Shown piece after piece: positions 8,881 to 20,600 of a stretch of 64,000 nucleotides of DNA. The notes below the pieces were generated by a model. That model had not been told where the DNA came from and made no database searches. It saw only the letters and a list, made by a program, of their open reading frames with translations. Origin of the DNA: Bartonella sp. ML70XJBT.G (GTDB lineage Bacteria > Pseudomonadota > Alphaproteobacteria > Rhizobiales > Rhizobiaceae). Each line of letters starts with the position of its first letter. The first letter of the stretch is position 1. Position numbers and translations under genes: made by a program. Where the stretch lies: the NCBI RefSeq assembly GCF_028618575.1, contig NZ_JAQITA010000006.1, positions 1 through 64,000 on the forward strand, given 5' to 3'.

Positions 8881-11800
8881 TTATTTTATTTTCAGAGTTA
8901 TCGCACCGCCTACTCCCCAATGACCACCAGCACTCGTTGCAGATAGATTAGAGCGAATTTTTCCATTTTCAGACGTATAACCAGCACCAAGAGCAAATGC
9001 AGATTGTCCACGCCACGTGCCGCTACCAAATGAGACACTCAAAGATCCTGGATCATCGAAGTAACGTAAATTAGACACGGCTAAACCAATGGCTGCTGCT
9101 TGCCTTGCCTCTTTACGTACATTCTTAATATCATAAGTTAAAATATTAAACTTCATATCTGTATATTGGTCAGCCCGATCAACAGCATCATCAATGGCAT
9201 TAATAACGATATTCTTCACCTGACTATCCGTATATTTTTTTGCATCATCGAGAACTATCTTCATTTGTTGTTCAGTATAGTCATGCAGTTGTCCACCATT
9301 AATAGCTTCTTTCGAACCTTTCTCAATGCGACCATCAGCGACATTATCAATCATAACAGGTTCACTAGGATCGCCACCTTTCAACGTGATTTTATTGGTT
9401 TTTTGACCAGTTTTATCTGTGTCATAGCGAACAGTATTTTCAGCAATACTGTTAATCCTATTATCAATATTATCAACTTTTGCATCAATATTGAGAACTG
9501 TTTCACCAATATCAGCAATAGTATTAGAAATGTTATCAACTCTATTGGAGATATGTTGAACATCTTTTTCAACACCAGAAATACGCTCATTGGTTTCCCA
9601 TAATTGCCCTCCATTTACAGCTTCTTTCGAGTCTTTTTCAATTTTACCATTGGCAACGCTATCAATCTTGCTTGCTTTGCCTTTATGACTAGCGTCATAC
9701 ATCCCTTTCTGCTCATTCCAATTTAAGCTATTGGAAGAGACATTCTTTTCAACATTTTGAATGCGGTTGTTTATCTTCGACATACTCTCACTTACACCGT
9801 CAAAAGCACTGGCAACATTATTATAGCTTATCTTCTTACCAACAGTACCATCAACATTGAATTGCGCAACTTGGAAATTAGGAGCTGTCCATTTTCCATC
9901 CTGATAGCCAGCACCACCACCAAAATACATAGCAAGTTGATTGCTCATCAAATAAAGTTGATTGCCTGTGATGGCTTCCATTGAGCCCTCTGAAATATCT
10001 CCATCTGCAAGAAACTTCAGTTTGCTCTTGCCTCTTTTATCTCCTTTTCCATGAAGAGCTACAAATGCTTCATCCGCATCGCTCCACAACAAAGCATCCC
10101 CTTTAACTTCTTGAGTAATGTTTGTAATTTTTTCATTAACATCTTTGACTACATTCGTCAGATGCGTATTCACATTGTTGATATTCACATCAAGTCCCGT
10201 TAATGCTGAACCAACATCATAAAAAGCAAAATCTTTCGATGTTCCATCCTCAGAAATACGCGATAAATGATAGTGCGGACCAAACAAGATACCATCACTA
10301 AATTCCGCATCACCACCAAAAATGCCCGCTACATCTCGGGATATTTTTTCAATCTGGCTACCATTAATTGCATCATGCGACCCTTCTGCAATTATACCAG
10401 CTTGTACATTATGGAGAGCAACTGGTGCCATAGTCTTATCACCACCTAAAGTCACACTCTTATAATTAATGGTTCCATTTTCTTTATCGTAGAGAACTGC
10501 AGCAGCACTTGCCAAATTAATATCCTTAGAAATCTTCTCTATACTTTTATCAAGCTGGGCTTTATTAACAGCTTCATTGTTCGCAACAGCCGCCTTCACA
10601 CCAGAAATAGTCCGATCTTCACCCGATTTGTTTGTAATATTAATTACAGAACCGCCTGTTGCCTTACCTATGGTGATGGTACCTTCATTTTTTTCCTGCT
10701 TAACGAGGCTGTTTTCTGTCACATTCGCAATCTGATTTTGGATATTCGTGATAGAAGTATCAACAGCATTAAAAGTCGATTCAACATCATTATGTGGTTT
10801 GCCTTGAATGATGTAAGTGGGTGCCTTACCGTTCGATACATCTGCACCTCCACCAAAATACTTTGATATATTGGTGTTTATATCTTTAAAATTCTCATTT
10901 ATATCAGTAATAGCACTCTTAACCTCAAACAATTGCGAACCATTTATCGCATCGGTCGAATCTTTACTGATGTCTCCATTGGCAAGAAACTTAATTTTGC
11001 TATTTGTTCTGCCCTCTCCATGCTGTGCTACAAATGCCTGCTCATCATCGCTCCACAACAAGACATTCCCTTTAACTTCTTGAGTAATATTCGTGATTTT
11101 TTCATTAACATCTTTGACCACATTCGTCAGATGCGTATTCACACTCTTCACATTTGTATCAAGCCCTGTTAAAGCATCACCAACATTATAATAGTTAGCT
11201 TTTGCCACCTGACCCTCTTCAACAATAACAGATAAGCTATATTTTGGTCCTTTAAAGGCGCCATTAACAAATTCTGTGCCACCACCAAAATAGTTTGCAA
11301 TATCCTTAGATATTTTATTAATCTGGCTACCATTAATAGCATCGTGGGAATCTTGGGAAATTCTGCCATCTTTAACATTAAGAAGAGCAACCGGTCCGTT
11401 ATTTTCTACTCCACCTAACGTTACACGACCATAATTAACGATACCATCCTCATTTTTATCGTAGAGAACCGCAGCAATGCTTGCTGTTTCAATATCTTTA
11501 GAAATTTTCTCTATGCTTTTATCAAGCTGGTCTTTGTTGACAGCTTCATCACCCTTCTCTGCTGCCTGCACACCAGAAATCTTGCGTGTTAGCTTACCAA
11601 CACCTGCAATATTGATTTCAGTACCAGCGGTATCCTTACCAATAGTAATCGCACCCTCATTTTCTTCCTGCTTAATGAGGCTATTTTTTGTCACATTCGC
11701 AATCTGATTTTGGATCTTCGTGATAGAAGTATCAACAGCATTAAAAGTAGATTCAAAATCATTATGTGATTTGCCTTGAATGGTGTAAGTTGGTGCCTTA

Positions 11801-14193
11801 CCATTAGATACGTCTGCACCTCCACCAAAATATTTAGATGTATTTTTAGCAATCTCGAAGAGCTGGGAACCATTTATGGCATCTGTTGATGTTTGAGATA
11901 GTTCTCCCTTTCTTACACCAGAAAGGGTTCTCTCTTGATTATCTTTATTTACAATACTGATTTTTGTGCCACCTGTTGCTTTACCAACAGTAATAAGATT
12001 GTCTTCTCCATCCTGTTTAACAATGCTATTTTCTGTTATATTAGAGATCTGATTATGAATATTTGTGAAAGAATTATTCACACCTTCAAAAGCATCAGCA
12101 ACATTATTATAAGGCTGCTTAGAGGAAGTACCATCATCCTCAAAGTGGATAACCTTAAAGATAGGGGCATGCCACTCTTTTTGATCATCATATCCAGCTC
12201 CACCACCAAAATAAGATGCAGTATCATTCATCGCATAGATGAGATGATTATTGACATGTCTGATATTGGTATCGAGCCCCGATAAAGCTGAACCAACATC
12301 ATTATATTCATTACCTTTTACCTCACCGTTTTTATCAATAGTAGTTAAATTATACCTAGGTCTTTTAAAAATACCATTCTCAAATTTTGTGCCACCACCA
12401 AAAAATTCTGCAATATCTCCAGATATCTGATTAATTTGGTTCCCATTAATCGCATCATGTGAATTTTCAGCAATTTTGCCATCTTTGACATTAAGGAGTG
12501 CAACTGGTGCCGTAGTCTTATCACCACCTAAAGTCACACTATTATAATTGACAGTGCCATCTGTATTTTTATCGTAGAGGACAGCAAAGCTATTTGCTTC
12601 TTTAATGACCTTAATACTGTCCGTGATATCTGCAATTTCACCATCGAGTTGTTTTTTATTAACGGCTTCATCATCATTCTCTGCTGCTTTCACACCAGAA
12701 ATAGTCCGGTCTTTACCTGATTTATTTGTAATATTAATCTCTGCGCCTTCTATTTCCTTACCAATGGTGATACGATTTGTCTCTTCTTCTCGCTTAACAA
12801 GGCTATTACTTTTTATGGTGTCAACAATATCTGCAATTTCACCATCGAGTTGTTTTTTATTAACAGCTTCATCATCATTCTCTGCTGCCTTCACACCGGA
12901 AATTGTACGAGCATCACCTGATTTGTTTGTAACATTAATTACAGAACCACCTATCTCTTTACCTATGGTGATCCTACCTGCTTCTCCCTCATCTTGCTTG
13001 ACAAGACTATTTTTTACTATTTGATCTTTTGTCTCTTGTAGCTGTGCAAAATTCACTGCATCGGTATCTTCTTCCCCTGCCGCTACTCCTTTAATCGTTT
13101 TATCACCAGCATGAATGCCATTAACAGTTATGCTCGGCCCCTTACCACCTTCAAACCCAAAGCCAACAGCACTCATAATGCTTTCTCCTGCTGTGACAGT
13201 CATTACATTAATATCATCAGCTAAAGCAAATTTGACATTATTATCTGTTTGACCTTTTGTAATCTTAAGGTTGTTATTTGCTGTTGATAAATCTACCACG
13301 CTCGTTATACCAACCGTTGTAGCATCTTTCCCTCCAACAGATAGCTTCCAACCTTGGTCTACGTACAGTTCTAACGCTTTTATCTGTCCAACATTAGCAG
13401 CATCAGTAAATAGAGTACCAGCTGCTACCCCTTGAATCTGGCGTGATAGAGTATTCTTATGATCACCAACAGTCACTGCAGGTGCAGTACTTTTCCATGC
13501 GAAGTTGTCAGTATTTGCAGGACCTTTTCGCAAAGAACTATAACCTACCTCACCAGCAGGCGTTTTTGTTGCAGAACCGTCTCCAAGAATAACATTACCA
13601 TATGCTCGCGTCTCAGATTTAGTCCCTATAGCAATATCTGCATTACCTTCAGCTCTTGCTCTTGAAGAATAATCATTCACGAATGTATACTCCTCAATGC
13701 CATCTTGGTGATTGTATTCGGAATCTATAGCGCTATTGCTTAGCCCTAAAGCGCGAGCCATGGATCCTATAACAGCACTTTTCTTCTTTGTCGTATATGT
13801 CTTTGGATTTAAAACAATAGCATTTTTAGTCTTCTTGTCTTGCTTTGAATTAGAAACAACAACAATCCCCGCTGTAAAGATATTTTGTGCATCTTCCCTT
13901 ATAGACCTTCCGTCAACTGTTAAAACATTTATGACAGAATTATAACCACTCATACCACTGTTATCATCAGTATAAGGAGAAAGAATAGTTTGCGGATAAA
14001 CCACAGCAGTATTCTTTACACTTTCAAGAGATACTTTTGTTAAATCAAGTTTTGCTGAAAAAACAGGAGAAACATTTGATAAAAATAAGACCACCGCAGT
14101 GCCCAATAAAACTCCTTTAAAAAACGAGATCCTATCATGTGAACGAGAAAATTTTAAATCACATGCCGTTTGTGTCGTATATAATTTTTTCAT
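8881..14193 (-). CDS. Trimeric autotransporter adhesin (BadA/Vomp-like), 1770 aa
   Basis: Outer-membrane trimeric adhesin. The start is the ATG at 14193 (MKKLYTTQTA); an in-frame codon 42 bases earlier would place the ribosome-binding site inside the gene. The signal peptide ends near SPVFSAKL. It is followed by KNTAVVYPQTI, shared with the second TAA. The head is short and poor: only a few YadA-type repeats (SNSAIDSEYNHQDG, ADIAIGTKSETR). Then come one neck (GVAAGTLFTDAANVGQIK), a long stalk of repeated TISGV/INGSQ modules and a coiled coil. The anchor (RQAAAIGLAVSNLRY) ends in ITLKIK instead of the FNMTLN ending of its neighbours. No cysteine is seen after the signal peptide. The ribosome-binding site is a G8 homopolymer, listed separately. 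Confidence 0.95.
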   Translation of the reverse strand: MKKLYTTQTACDLKFSRSHDRISFFKGVLLGTAVVLFLSNVSPVFSAKLDLTKVSLESVKNTAVVYPQTILSPYTDDNSGMSGYNSVINVLTVDGRSIREDAQNIFTAGIVVVSNSKQDKKTKNAIVLNPKTYTTKKKSAVIGSMARALGLSNSAIDSEYNHQDGIEEYTFVNDYSSRARAEGNADIAIGTKSETRAYGNVILGDGSATKTPAGEVGYSSLRKGPANTDNFAWKSTAPAVTVGDHKNTLSRQIQGVAAGTLFTDAANVGQIKALELYVDQGWKLSVGGKDATTVGITSVVDLSTANNNLKITKGQTDNNVKFALADDINVMTVTAGESIMSAVGFGFEGGKGPSITVNGIHAGDKTIKGVAAGEEDTDAVNFAQLQETKDQIVKNSLVKQDEGEAGRITIGKEIGGSVINVTNKSGDARTISGVKAAENDDEAVNKKQLDGEIADIVDTIKSNSLVKREEETNRITIGKEIEGAEINITNKSGKDRTISGVKAAENDDEAVNKKQLDGEIADITDSIKVIKEANSFAVLYDKNTDGTVNYNSVTLGGDKTTAPVALLNVKDGKIAENSHDAINGNQINQISGDIAEFFGGGTKFENGIFKRPRYNLTTIDKNGEVKGNEYNDVGSALSGLDTNIRHVNNHLIYAMNDTASYFGGGAGYDDQKEWHAPIFKVIHFEDDGTSSKQPYNNVADAFEGVNNSFTNIHNQISNITENSIVKQDGEDNLITVGKATGGTKISIVNKDNQERTLSGVRKGELSQTSTDAINGSQLFEIAKNTSKYFGGGADVSNGKAPTYTIQGKSHNDFESTFNAVDTSITKIQNQIANVTKNSLIKQEENEGAITIGKDTAGTEINIAGVGKLTRKISGVQAAEKGDEAVNKDQLDKSIEKISKDIETASIAAVLYDKNEDGIVNYGRVTLGGVENNGPVALLNVKDGRISQDSHDAINGSQINKISKDIANYFGGGTEFVNGAFKGPKYSLSVIVEEGQVAKANYYNVGDALTGLDTNVKSVNTHLTNVVKDVNEKITNITQEVKGNVLLWSDDEQAFVAQHGEGRTNSKIKFLANGDISKDSTDAINGSQLFEVKSAITDINENFKDINTNISKYFGGGADVSNGKAPTYIIQGKPHNDVESTFNAVDTSITNIQNQIANVTENSLVKQEKNEGTITIGKATGGSVINITNKSGEDRTISGVKAAVANNEAVNKAQLDKSIEKISKDINLASAAAVLYDKENGTINYKSVTLGGDKTMAPVALHNVQAGIIAEGSHDAINGSQIEKISRDVAGIFGGDAEFSDGILFGPHYHLSRISEDGTSKDFAFYDVGSALTGLDVNINNVNTHLTNVVKDVNEKITNITQEVKGDALLWSDADEAFVALHGKGDKRGKSKLKFLADGDISEGSMEAITGNQLYLMSNQLAMYFGGGAGYQDGKWTAPNFQVAQFNVDGTVGKKISYNNVASAFDGVSESMSKINNRIQNVEKNVSSNSLNWNEQKGMYDASHKGKASKIDSVANGKIEKDSKEAVNGGQLWETNERISGVEKDVQHISNRVDNISNTIADIGETVLNIDAKVDNIDNRINSIAENTVRYDTDKTGQKTNKITLKGGDPSEPVMIDNVADGRIEKGSKEAINGGQLHDYTEQQMKIVLDDAKKYTDSQVKNIVINAIDDAVDRADQYTDMKFNILTYDIKNVRKEARQAAAIGLAVSNLRYFDDPGSLSVSFGSGTWRGQSAFALGAGYTSENGKIRSNLSATSAGGHWGVGGAITLKIK
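11161..11643 (-). repeat. DNA block shared with the fourth adhesin gene (copy A)
   Basis: This 483-base stretch aligns without visible indels to 15949-16431 (constant offset 4788), with scattered substitutions. It encodes one stalk module (DALTGLDTNVKSVN reading back to INIAGVGK). Near-identity within otherwise different genes suggests gene conversion or recent duplication. Confidence 0.75.
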
Positions 14194-14205
14194 AATACCC
14201 CCCCC
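14194..14205 (-). promoter_or_regulatory. G8 homopolymer acting as ribosome-binding site of the third adhesin
   Basis: The + strand shows eight C in a row at 14198-14205, which is G8 on the coding strand, four bases before the ATG at 14193. No other Shine-Dalgarno sequence is present. A tract of eight is long enough to slip during replication, so its length could set translation efficiency. Confidence 0.75.
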
Positions 14206-14575
14206 ATAATAATACATTTTAAACACAAAAGACACATTCTAGAGTTTTAAAGCTCTCTCTTTTCTTTGCGTATTTGTGCTTTTACAGCGTGTTTTTAGAC
14301 TATAAATAAAACAAGATATAAGCTGTTATTGCTACATCACCTTTAAGGGGATTTAGGAGCCTATTTGTGAAAATCAATGTGGGGAACATAAAAAAGTGAT
14401 TTTCATCATTAAATATGTTTTCGTTTTTATCAAAGATGACGCACTGTTTGTTTAATTGTATCCTCTGTGAGTTAGCGTAATCTTTATGCTTATGGATCAT
14501 TCTGTTAAGAGAGGGGTTATTATTCACGGATAAGATTTTTTACTTCATGAAAGGATTTTAAAGCTCTTACCAAAA
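14206..14575. promoter_or_regulatory. Intergenic region upstream of the third adhesin
   Basis: About 370 bases with no credible gene, holding the promoter and leader of the 8881-14193 TAA. No promoter boxes assigned. Confidence 0.35.
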
Positions 14576-14602
14576 TGCCCCTGCTTCATCAAAGCAAGGG
14601 CA
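14576..14602 (-). terminator. Probable terminator of the fourth adhesin gene
   Basis: Hairpin TGCCCCTGCTT - CATCA - AAGCAAGGGCA, 11 bp with one mismatch, about 30 bases past the stop at 14632. The core is similar to those of the other two TAA terminators. The T-run after it is short, so termination may be less efficient. Confidence 0.6.
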
Positions 14603-14631
14603 AAGAATGTGTTTAAAAAAGTTTTCGAATA

Positions 14632-17600
14632 TCAGTTCAGAGTCATATTGAATCCCGCACCTACACCCCAATGGCCGCCAGAAGTGGTGACAGATACATT
14701 AGACCGAATATCTCCTTTCTCTGATGTATAACCAGCACCAAAGGCAAAGGCAGATTGGCTACGCCATAAGCCACTCCCAAATCCAACACTTAATTTTCCA
14801 GGTGTATCATTGTAGCGTAAGTTCGCTACTGCTAAACCAATAGCCGCTGCTTGTCTTGCTTCTTTTCGTGCCCCCTCAATACTGTAATTTAAAGCTTCAA
14901 ACTTCATATCGGTATAATGTTTAGACTTATCAACAGCATCGTCAATCGCATCAATAACGATATTATTTACCCGTTGATCTGTATAGCGCTTCGATTCATC
15001 GAGAACGATTTTCATCTGTTCTTTGGTGTAGTCATGGAGTTGCCCACCATTTACAGCTTCTTTTGAACCCTTCTCAATGCGACCATCAGCAACATTGTCA
15101 ATCATGACAGGTTCACTAGGATCACTTCCTTTCAAAGTGATTTTATTGGTTTTCTTACCGCTTGCATCTCTGTCATAGCGAACAGCATCCTCAGCAATGT
15201 TGTTAACCTTGTCATCAATCTTATCAACTTTAGTATCAATATTGATAACTATATCACCAATATCCTCAATCGTATTGGAAATATTATCAACTTTTTTGTC
15301 GATAATCTCAACATGATTTTCAACATCCGTAACGCGATTTTCAACCTTTGCAACACGCTCATTGGTTTGCCAAAGTTGTCCACCATTCACCGCTTCTTTG
15401 GAACCTTTTGCAATTTTACCATCGGCCACATTGATAATCTTACTTGGCGTTCCATCATGAGTAGCATCATAGGCTTTTTTATCACTATTCCACTTTAACG
15501 CATCTAAATCGCTCTTGTTGATGACATCATCAATACGGTTATTAATGTTTGACATATTCTTATTGACGTCACCAAAAGCATCAGCAACATTACCATGGGT
15601 TTTTTCAACCGTCGTACCATCAACATTGACTTGAACAATCTTGAATTGAGGTGCTGTCCATTGGCCATTTTCATATTTAGCACCACCGCCGAAATAAGCA
15701 GCAATCTTAGCACCCATCGCATAAAGCTGGCTACCATTGATTGCATCTGTTGAATTTGCAAAAATGTCACCATCTACGAGATATTTAAGCTTGCTGTTTG
15801 TCTTCTTGCCATCTTTTTCATGACGTGCAACAAATGCTTGCTCCTCATCATCCCACAATAACGCATCTTTGGAGATATCTTCAATTTTCTGATTAAAGTT
15901 ATTAGCTACATTTGTTATACGATTATTTACACTTTTGACATTCGCATCAAGCCCCGTTAAAGCATCACCAACATTATAATAGTTAGCTTTTGCTACCTGA
16001 CCCTCTTCAACAATAACAGATAAGCTATATTTGGGTCCTTTAAAAGTACCGCCAACAAACTTTGCATCACCACCAAAGTAATTTGCAATATCTCTTGATA
16101 TTTTATTAATCTGGCTACCATTAATAGCATCGTGGGAATCTTGGGAAATTCTGCCATCTTTAACATTGAGAAGAGCAACCGGTCCGTTGTTCTTATCACC
16201 ACCCAAAGTTACGCTACCATAATTAACGATACCACCTTCATCTTTATCATAGAGAACCGCAGCAGCGCTTGCTGTCTCAATATCTTTAGAAATTTTCTCT
16301 ATGCTTTTATCAAGTTGATTTTTGTTAACAGCTTCATCGCCCTTCTCTGCTTCCTGCACACCAGAAATCTTGCGTGCTATTTTACCAACACCTGCAATAT
16401 TGATTTCAGTACCAGCTGTATCCTTACCAATAGTGATAATACTTGTTACACCTCCTTCTTGCTTAACAAGATTATTTTTTTCCAAATTAGAGATTTTATT
16501 ATCAATCTTATGGATAGAAACATTCACACCCGTGAAAGCCTCTGTAACATTATTATATGAATTTCCATCAATAAGGAAAGTAGGTTGTATCCCTTCAATT
16601 ACATCTGTGCTACCACCAAAATATTCCGATATGTTTTGAGCAATATTGAAAAGCTGAGAACCATTGATGGCATCTGTTGAATCTTCCGTAACATCACCCT
16701 TCAAAAGAGAGGTAATTTTACTGTCTGTTTTACCTTCACCTTTTTCATGGCGTGCAGAAAATGCTCTCTTCCCATCATCCCACAAGAGGGCATCTTGAGA
16801 GAACTTATTAAATTTATTGTCTACATATTGTACATGTTTATTGACATTTTTGACATTCGCATCAAGCCCTGTTAAAGCATCACCAACATTGTCAAAGATC
16901 TTCTGTTCTACATTACCATCTGCAGAAACTGTAGATAAATTATATCTTGGACCTACAAAAGCACCATCCTGAAATGCTGCATTACCACCAAAAAATTGTG
17001 CTATATCTCCTGATATCTTATTAATCTGGCTGCCATTAATAGCATCAGTTGAAGCCTTTCCCAGGTTACCATCTGCAACACCAGAAATAACTCGATTTTG
17101 GCCGTTAGAGTTGGCAATACTGATTTTTGTGCCATCTTTTTGCGCACCAATAGTGATAAGCTTCTGGTCTTCTATCCATTTAACTAGACTATTGCCTGTT
17201 ACATTGTTAATCTGACTATAGATATCTGTGATAGAAGTATCAACAGCATCAAAAGCATCAGCAACATTCTGGTAATTGTTCTTAACAATACCACCATTCG
17301 TGTCACGCCGAGAAACCTTGAAAGTAGGAGCTTGCCATTTGCCTTTCTCATACTTAGCGCCACCACCAAAATAGTCTGCAATATCATTAAATCCAATAAT
17401 CATTGTGTGGTCAACATGAAAGACATTTTTATTAACTGCATCTAAAGCTGAACCAACATCACTATATCGCTTTATAGCTATTGTACCATCTTCATCAATA
17501 GTCGTTAACTGATATTTTGGACCTACAAAAGCACCATCCTGAAATGCTGCATCTCCACCCAAAAATTGTGCTATATCTCCTGATATCTTATTAATCTGGC

Positions 17601-20600
17601 TGCCATTAATAGCATCAGTTGAAGCCTTTCCCAGGTTACCATCTGCAACACCAGAAATAACTCGATTTTGGCCGTTAGAATTGGCAATACTGATTTTTGT
17701 GCCATCTTTTTGCGCACCAATTGTGATAAGCTTCTGGTCTTCTATCCATTTAACTAGACTATTATCTGCTACCTCTTTTATTTTCTCTTCTACTTTTTGT
17801 AACTGTGAAAGATTCACCGCATCCGTGTATAAAACACCGTCTGCTACGTTTCTAATCTCTCTATCTCCAGCATCAATACCGCCATATGTTATACTTGGAC
17901 CATGTCTAATCGCTAAGCCCTTATCATTTATAGTAACTTCGTTACCTACTTTTATGTTTTTAACTTTAATAAGTTCGTTTAAATCAAATTTTACTTCGTT
18001 ATCATTGCCTCTTACAATTTTGATATTTTTGTGACTATCCTGATCCATAGCAGCTACAAATTTTACTGTACTTTCTGCCCCAATATCTGTAGCATCATCA
18101 CCATCAACAGAAAGCTTCCAGCCCGTTTTGATGCCTGATGTGATTTCTTTTAACTGCGAAAGATTCACCGCATCTTCATCTAAAACACCATTTGCTACTC
18201 TGCTAATCGTTTTACCACCCGCGTCAATACCCCCCTTTGTTACTCTTGGTCCATCTTTAATCATTAAACCTGCGTTACTTAAAGAAGTTATTCCTGTTTC
18301 TACACGATTAACTTTAATATAATCATTTAAATCAAAGGATACTTTATTGTTTTCGTCTTTTATAATTTTAATATTTGTGACCTCATCATTTTCACTACCA
18401 TCATCATTTTTATGCTTAATGGCAACAAAATCTACTGTGCTACCTGCTGTAACATCTGTAGCATTTTGACCATCAACAGAAAGCTTCCAGCCGCTCCCTT
18501 TTCCTACAAATCTTTTCAGCTGCCCAAAATTCACTGCTTCATCATCTTCAGTCGCCTCTAACACTTTTGTGATGTTTGTATAGCCAGCATTAATACCATC
18601 CACAGTCATACTTGGGCCACTATCACCATTAATAAAAAAGCCATCATCATTCATAATGCTTTCTCCTGCTGTGACAGTCATTACATTAATATTATCAGCT
18701 AAATCAAACTTTACTTCATTGTTGGTGCCTCTTACAATCTTGATATTTTTATTAAGGTCATCATCTTCAACGGCTATAAATTTTACTGTACTACCTGCTC
18801 CAACATCTGTAGTCTCTTCATCTTCAACAGCAAGTTTCCAGCCTGTTTTTATCCCTGCTGTCAAATCTTTCAGCTGCTTAAAATTCACTGCATCGGTATC
18901 ATCAGTCCCCTCTACTACTTTCGTAATCTTTTTACTACCAGCATCAATACCAGCAGTCGTGATTTGAGGACCATTACCATTAACAAAAGCAAAACCTGCT
19001 TCACTTATAAGAGTATTCCCTGCGGTGACACTTTTTACTGTAATATTATCAGCTAAACCAAATGTGACATTGTGGTCACTATCTTTTTCTATTTTGATAT
19101 TCTTTTTATTTTCGTTGCCAGCTGCTTGTAAATTTACCATGCCATTTGGACCAATAGCTGTAGCATCTCCACCTTCAACAGCAAGTTGCCAAATTGTCTT
19201 ATTTGCTTTTGCCATAGCTTTCAGCTGTTTCAAATTCACCGCATCGTTATCTTCTTCCCCGTCTGCCACATTTTTAATAGCTTGATTGCCAGCATCAATA
19301 CCGTCAATAGTCATGCGTGGACCGTTGTCACTATTAATAATAAAGCCATCGTTACTCATAGAGCTTTGGCCAGTAGTGACACTTGTTAACTTAAGATTAT
19401 CACTCAAGGCAAATTGGATTTTATGCTTATTATCTGCAGTGTTTTTTACAACTTTTAAGTTATCTTGTCCTACGTTACTCTTTGTCACTGAAAAATCTAC
19501 GGTATTGCCTGCATTAACATTTGTAGGATCTGTATCGTTAGCAGAAATTTTCCAACCTCCTCCTCCTGCTATGACTTCTCTCATAGCTTTCAACTGTGCA
19601 ACATTTACTGCATCAGTATCAGCACTACCAGCAGCCACACCAGTAATTTGTCGTGTTAGATTACCATTACCTGTGCCACCAACTTCACCAACGCTAAAAG
19701 CACCTGTTGTGCTGATCCATGCCATATTATTTGTTTCTGTCGTATCACCATCAAGGTAAGGGTCGTACCCCTTAACCCCTTTTGCTCTATCAGAAACAGC
19801 CCCTCCACCCACAGCAACACCATCATGAACAAGTACCTGTGCATTTGCACCAATAGCAACCGAATCTTCTTCTTTAGCGAAAGTATCTGTACCTATAGCA
19901 ATGGCATTTTTAGCAACCGCTATGGCTTTTCTATTTGGATCATTAGGATCAGTTCTGTCAGAACGCCTGCTACCTATTGCGATGGAACCTGAAGCTTTCG
20001 CTTCAGCAGATAAACCTATCGCAATCGCATAATTATCTTCTGCTTTTGCTTCAGCACCTAAAGCAATACTTCTGTTACCAGCTGCAGTTGCAAGACCACC
20101 AATAGCAACTGCAGCCTCTCCTGATGTTTCTGAACTCACTCCCATAGCAACACTTGCTCTACCGCTTGCAAGCGCAGCAACACCAAAAGCTTGCGCTCCA
20201 CCAGCTTTTGTGGTTGCACCAGCACCAAATGCCGTTGAGTAGTTCCCTGTTGCCGAAGCTCCACACCCCGTGACAAAAGAATAAACACCATAAGCTTCAG
20301 GCAAAATATTCTGAGATCCCCTTGTAGCTGTTCCCATATAACTCGCTTTGGGATCACTAAGGACCCCATCGGACACCCAAGTAACTTTTTTAGTAGTTGT
20401 ACCATAAGGATTACGACCACTGTCTGTTGCTTGGTCATAAATAAAATTTTCAAACTCTTGTTCTGCAGATATTTTATTAGCAATTCCCTGCTGTTGCGTC
20501 CCCCCACGTCCAACAACATTATCCACACCACAGTAGTCATCATCACCAGCAAAGACGATACTCCCATGACTGCCAAATGGATAGGGAACATCAATACCAC

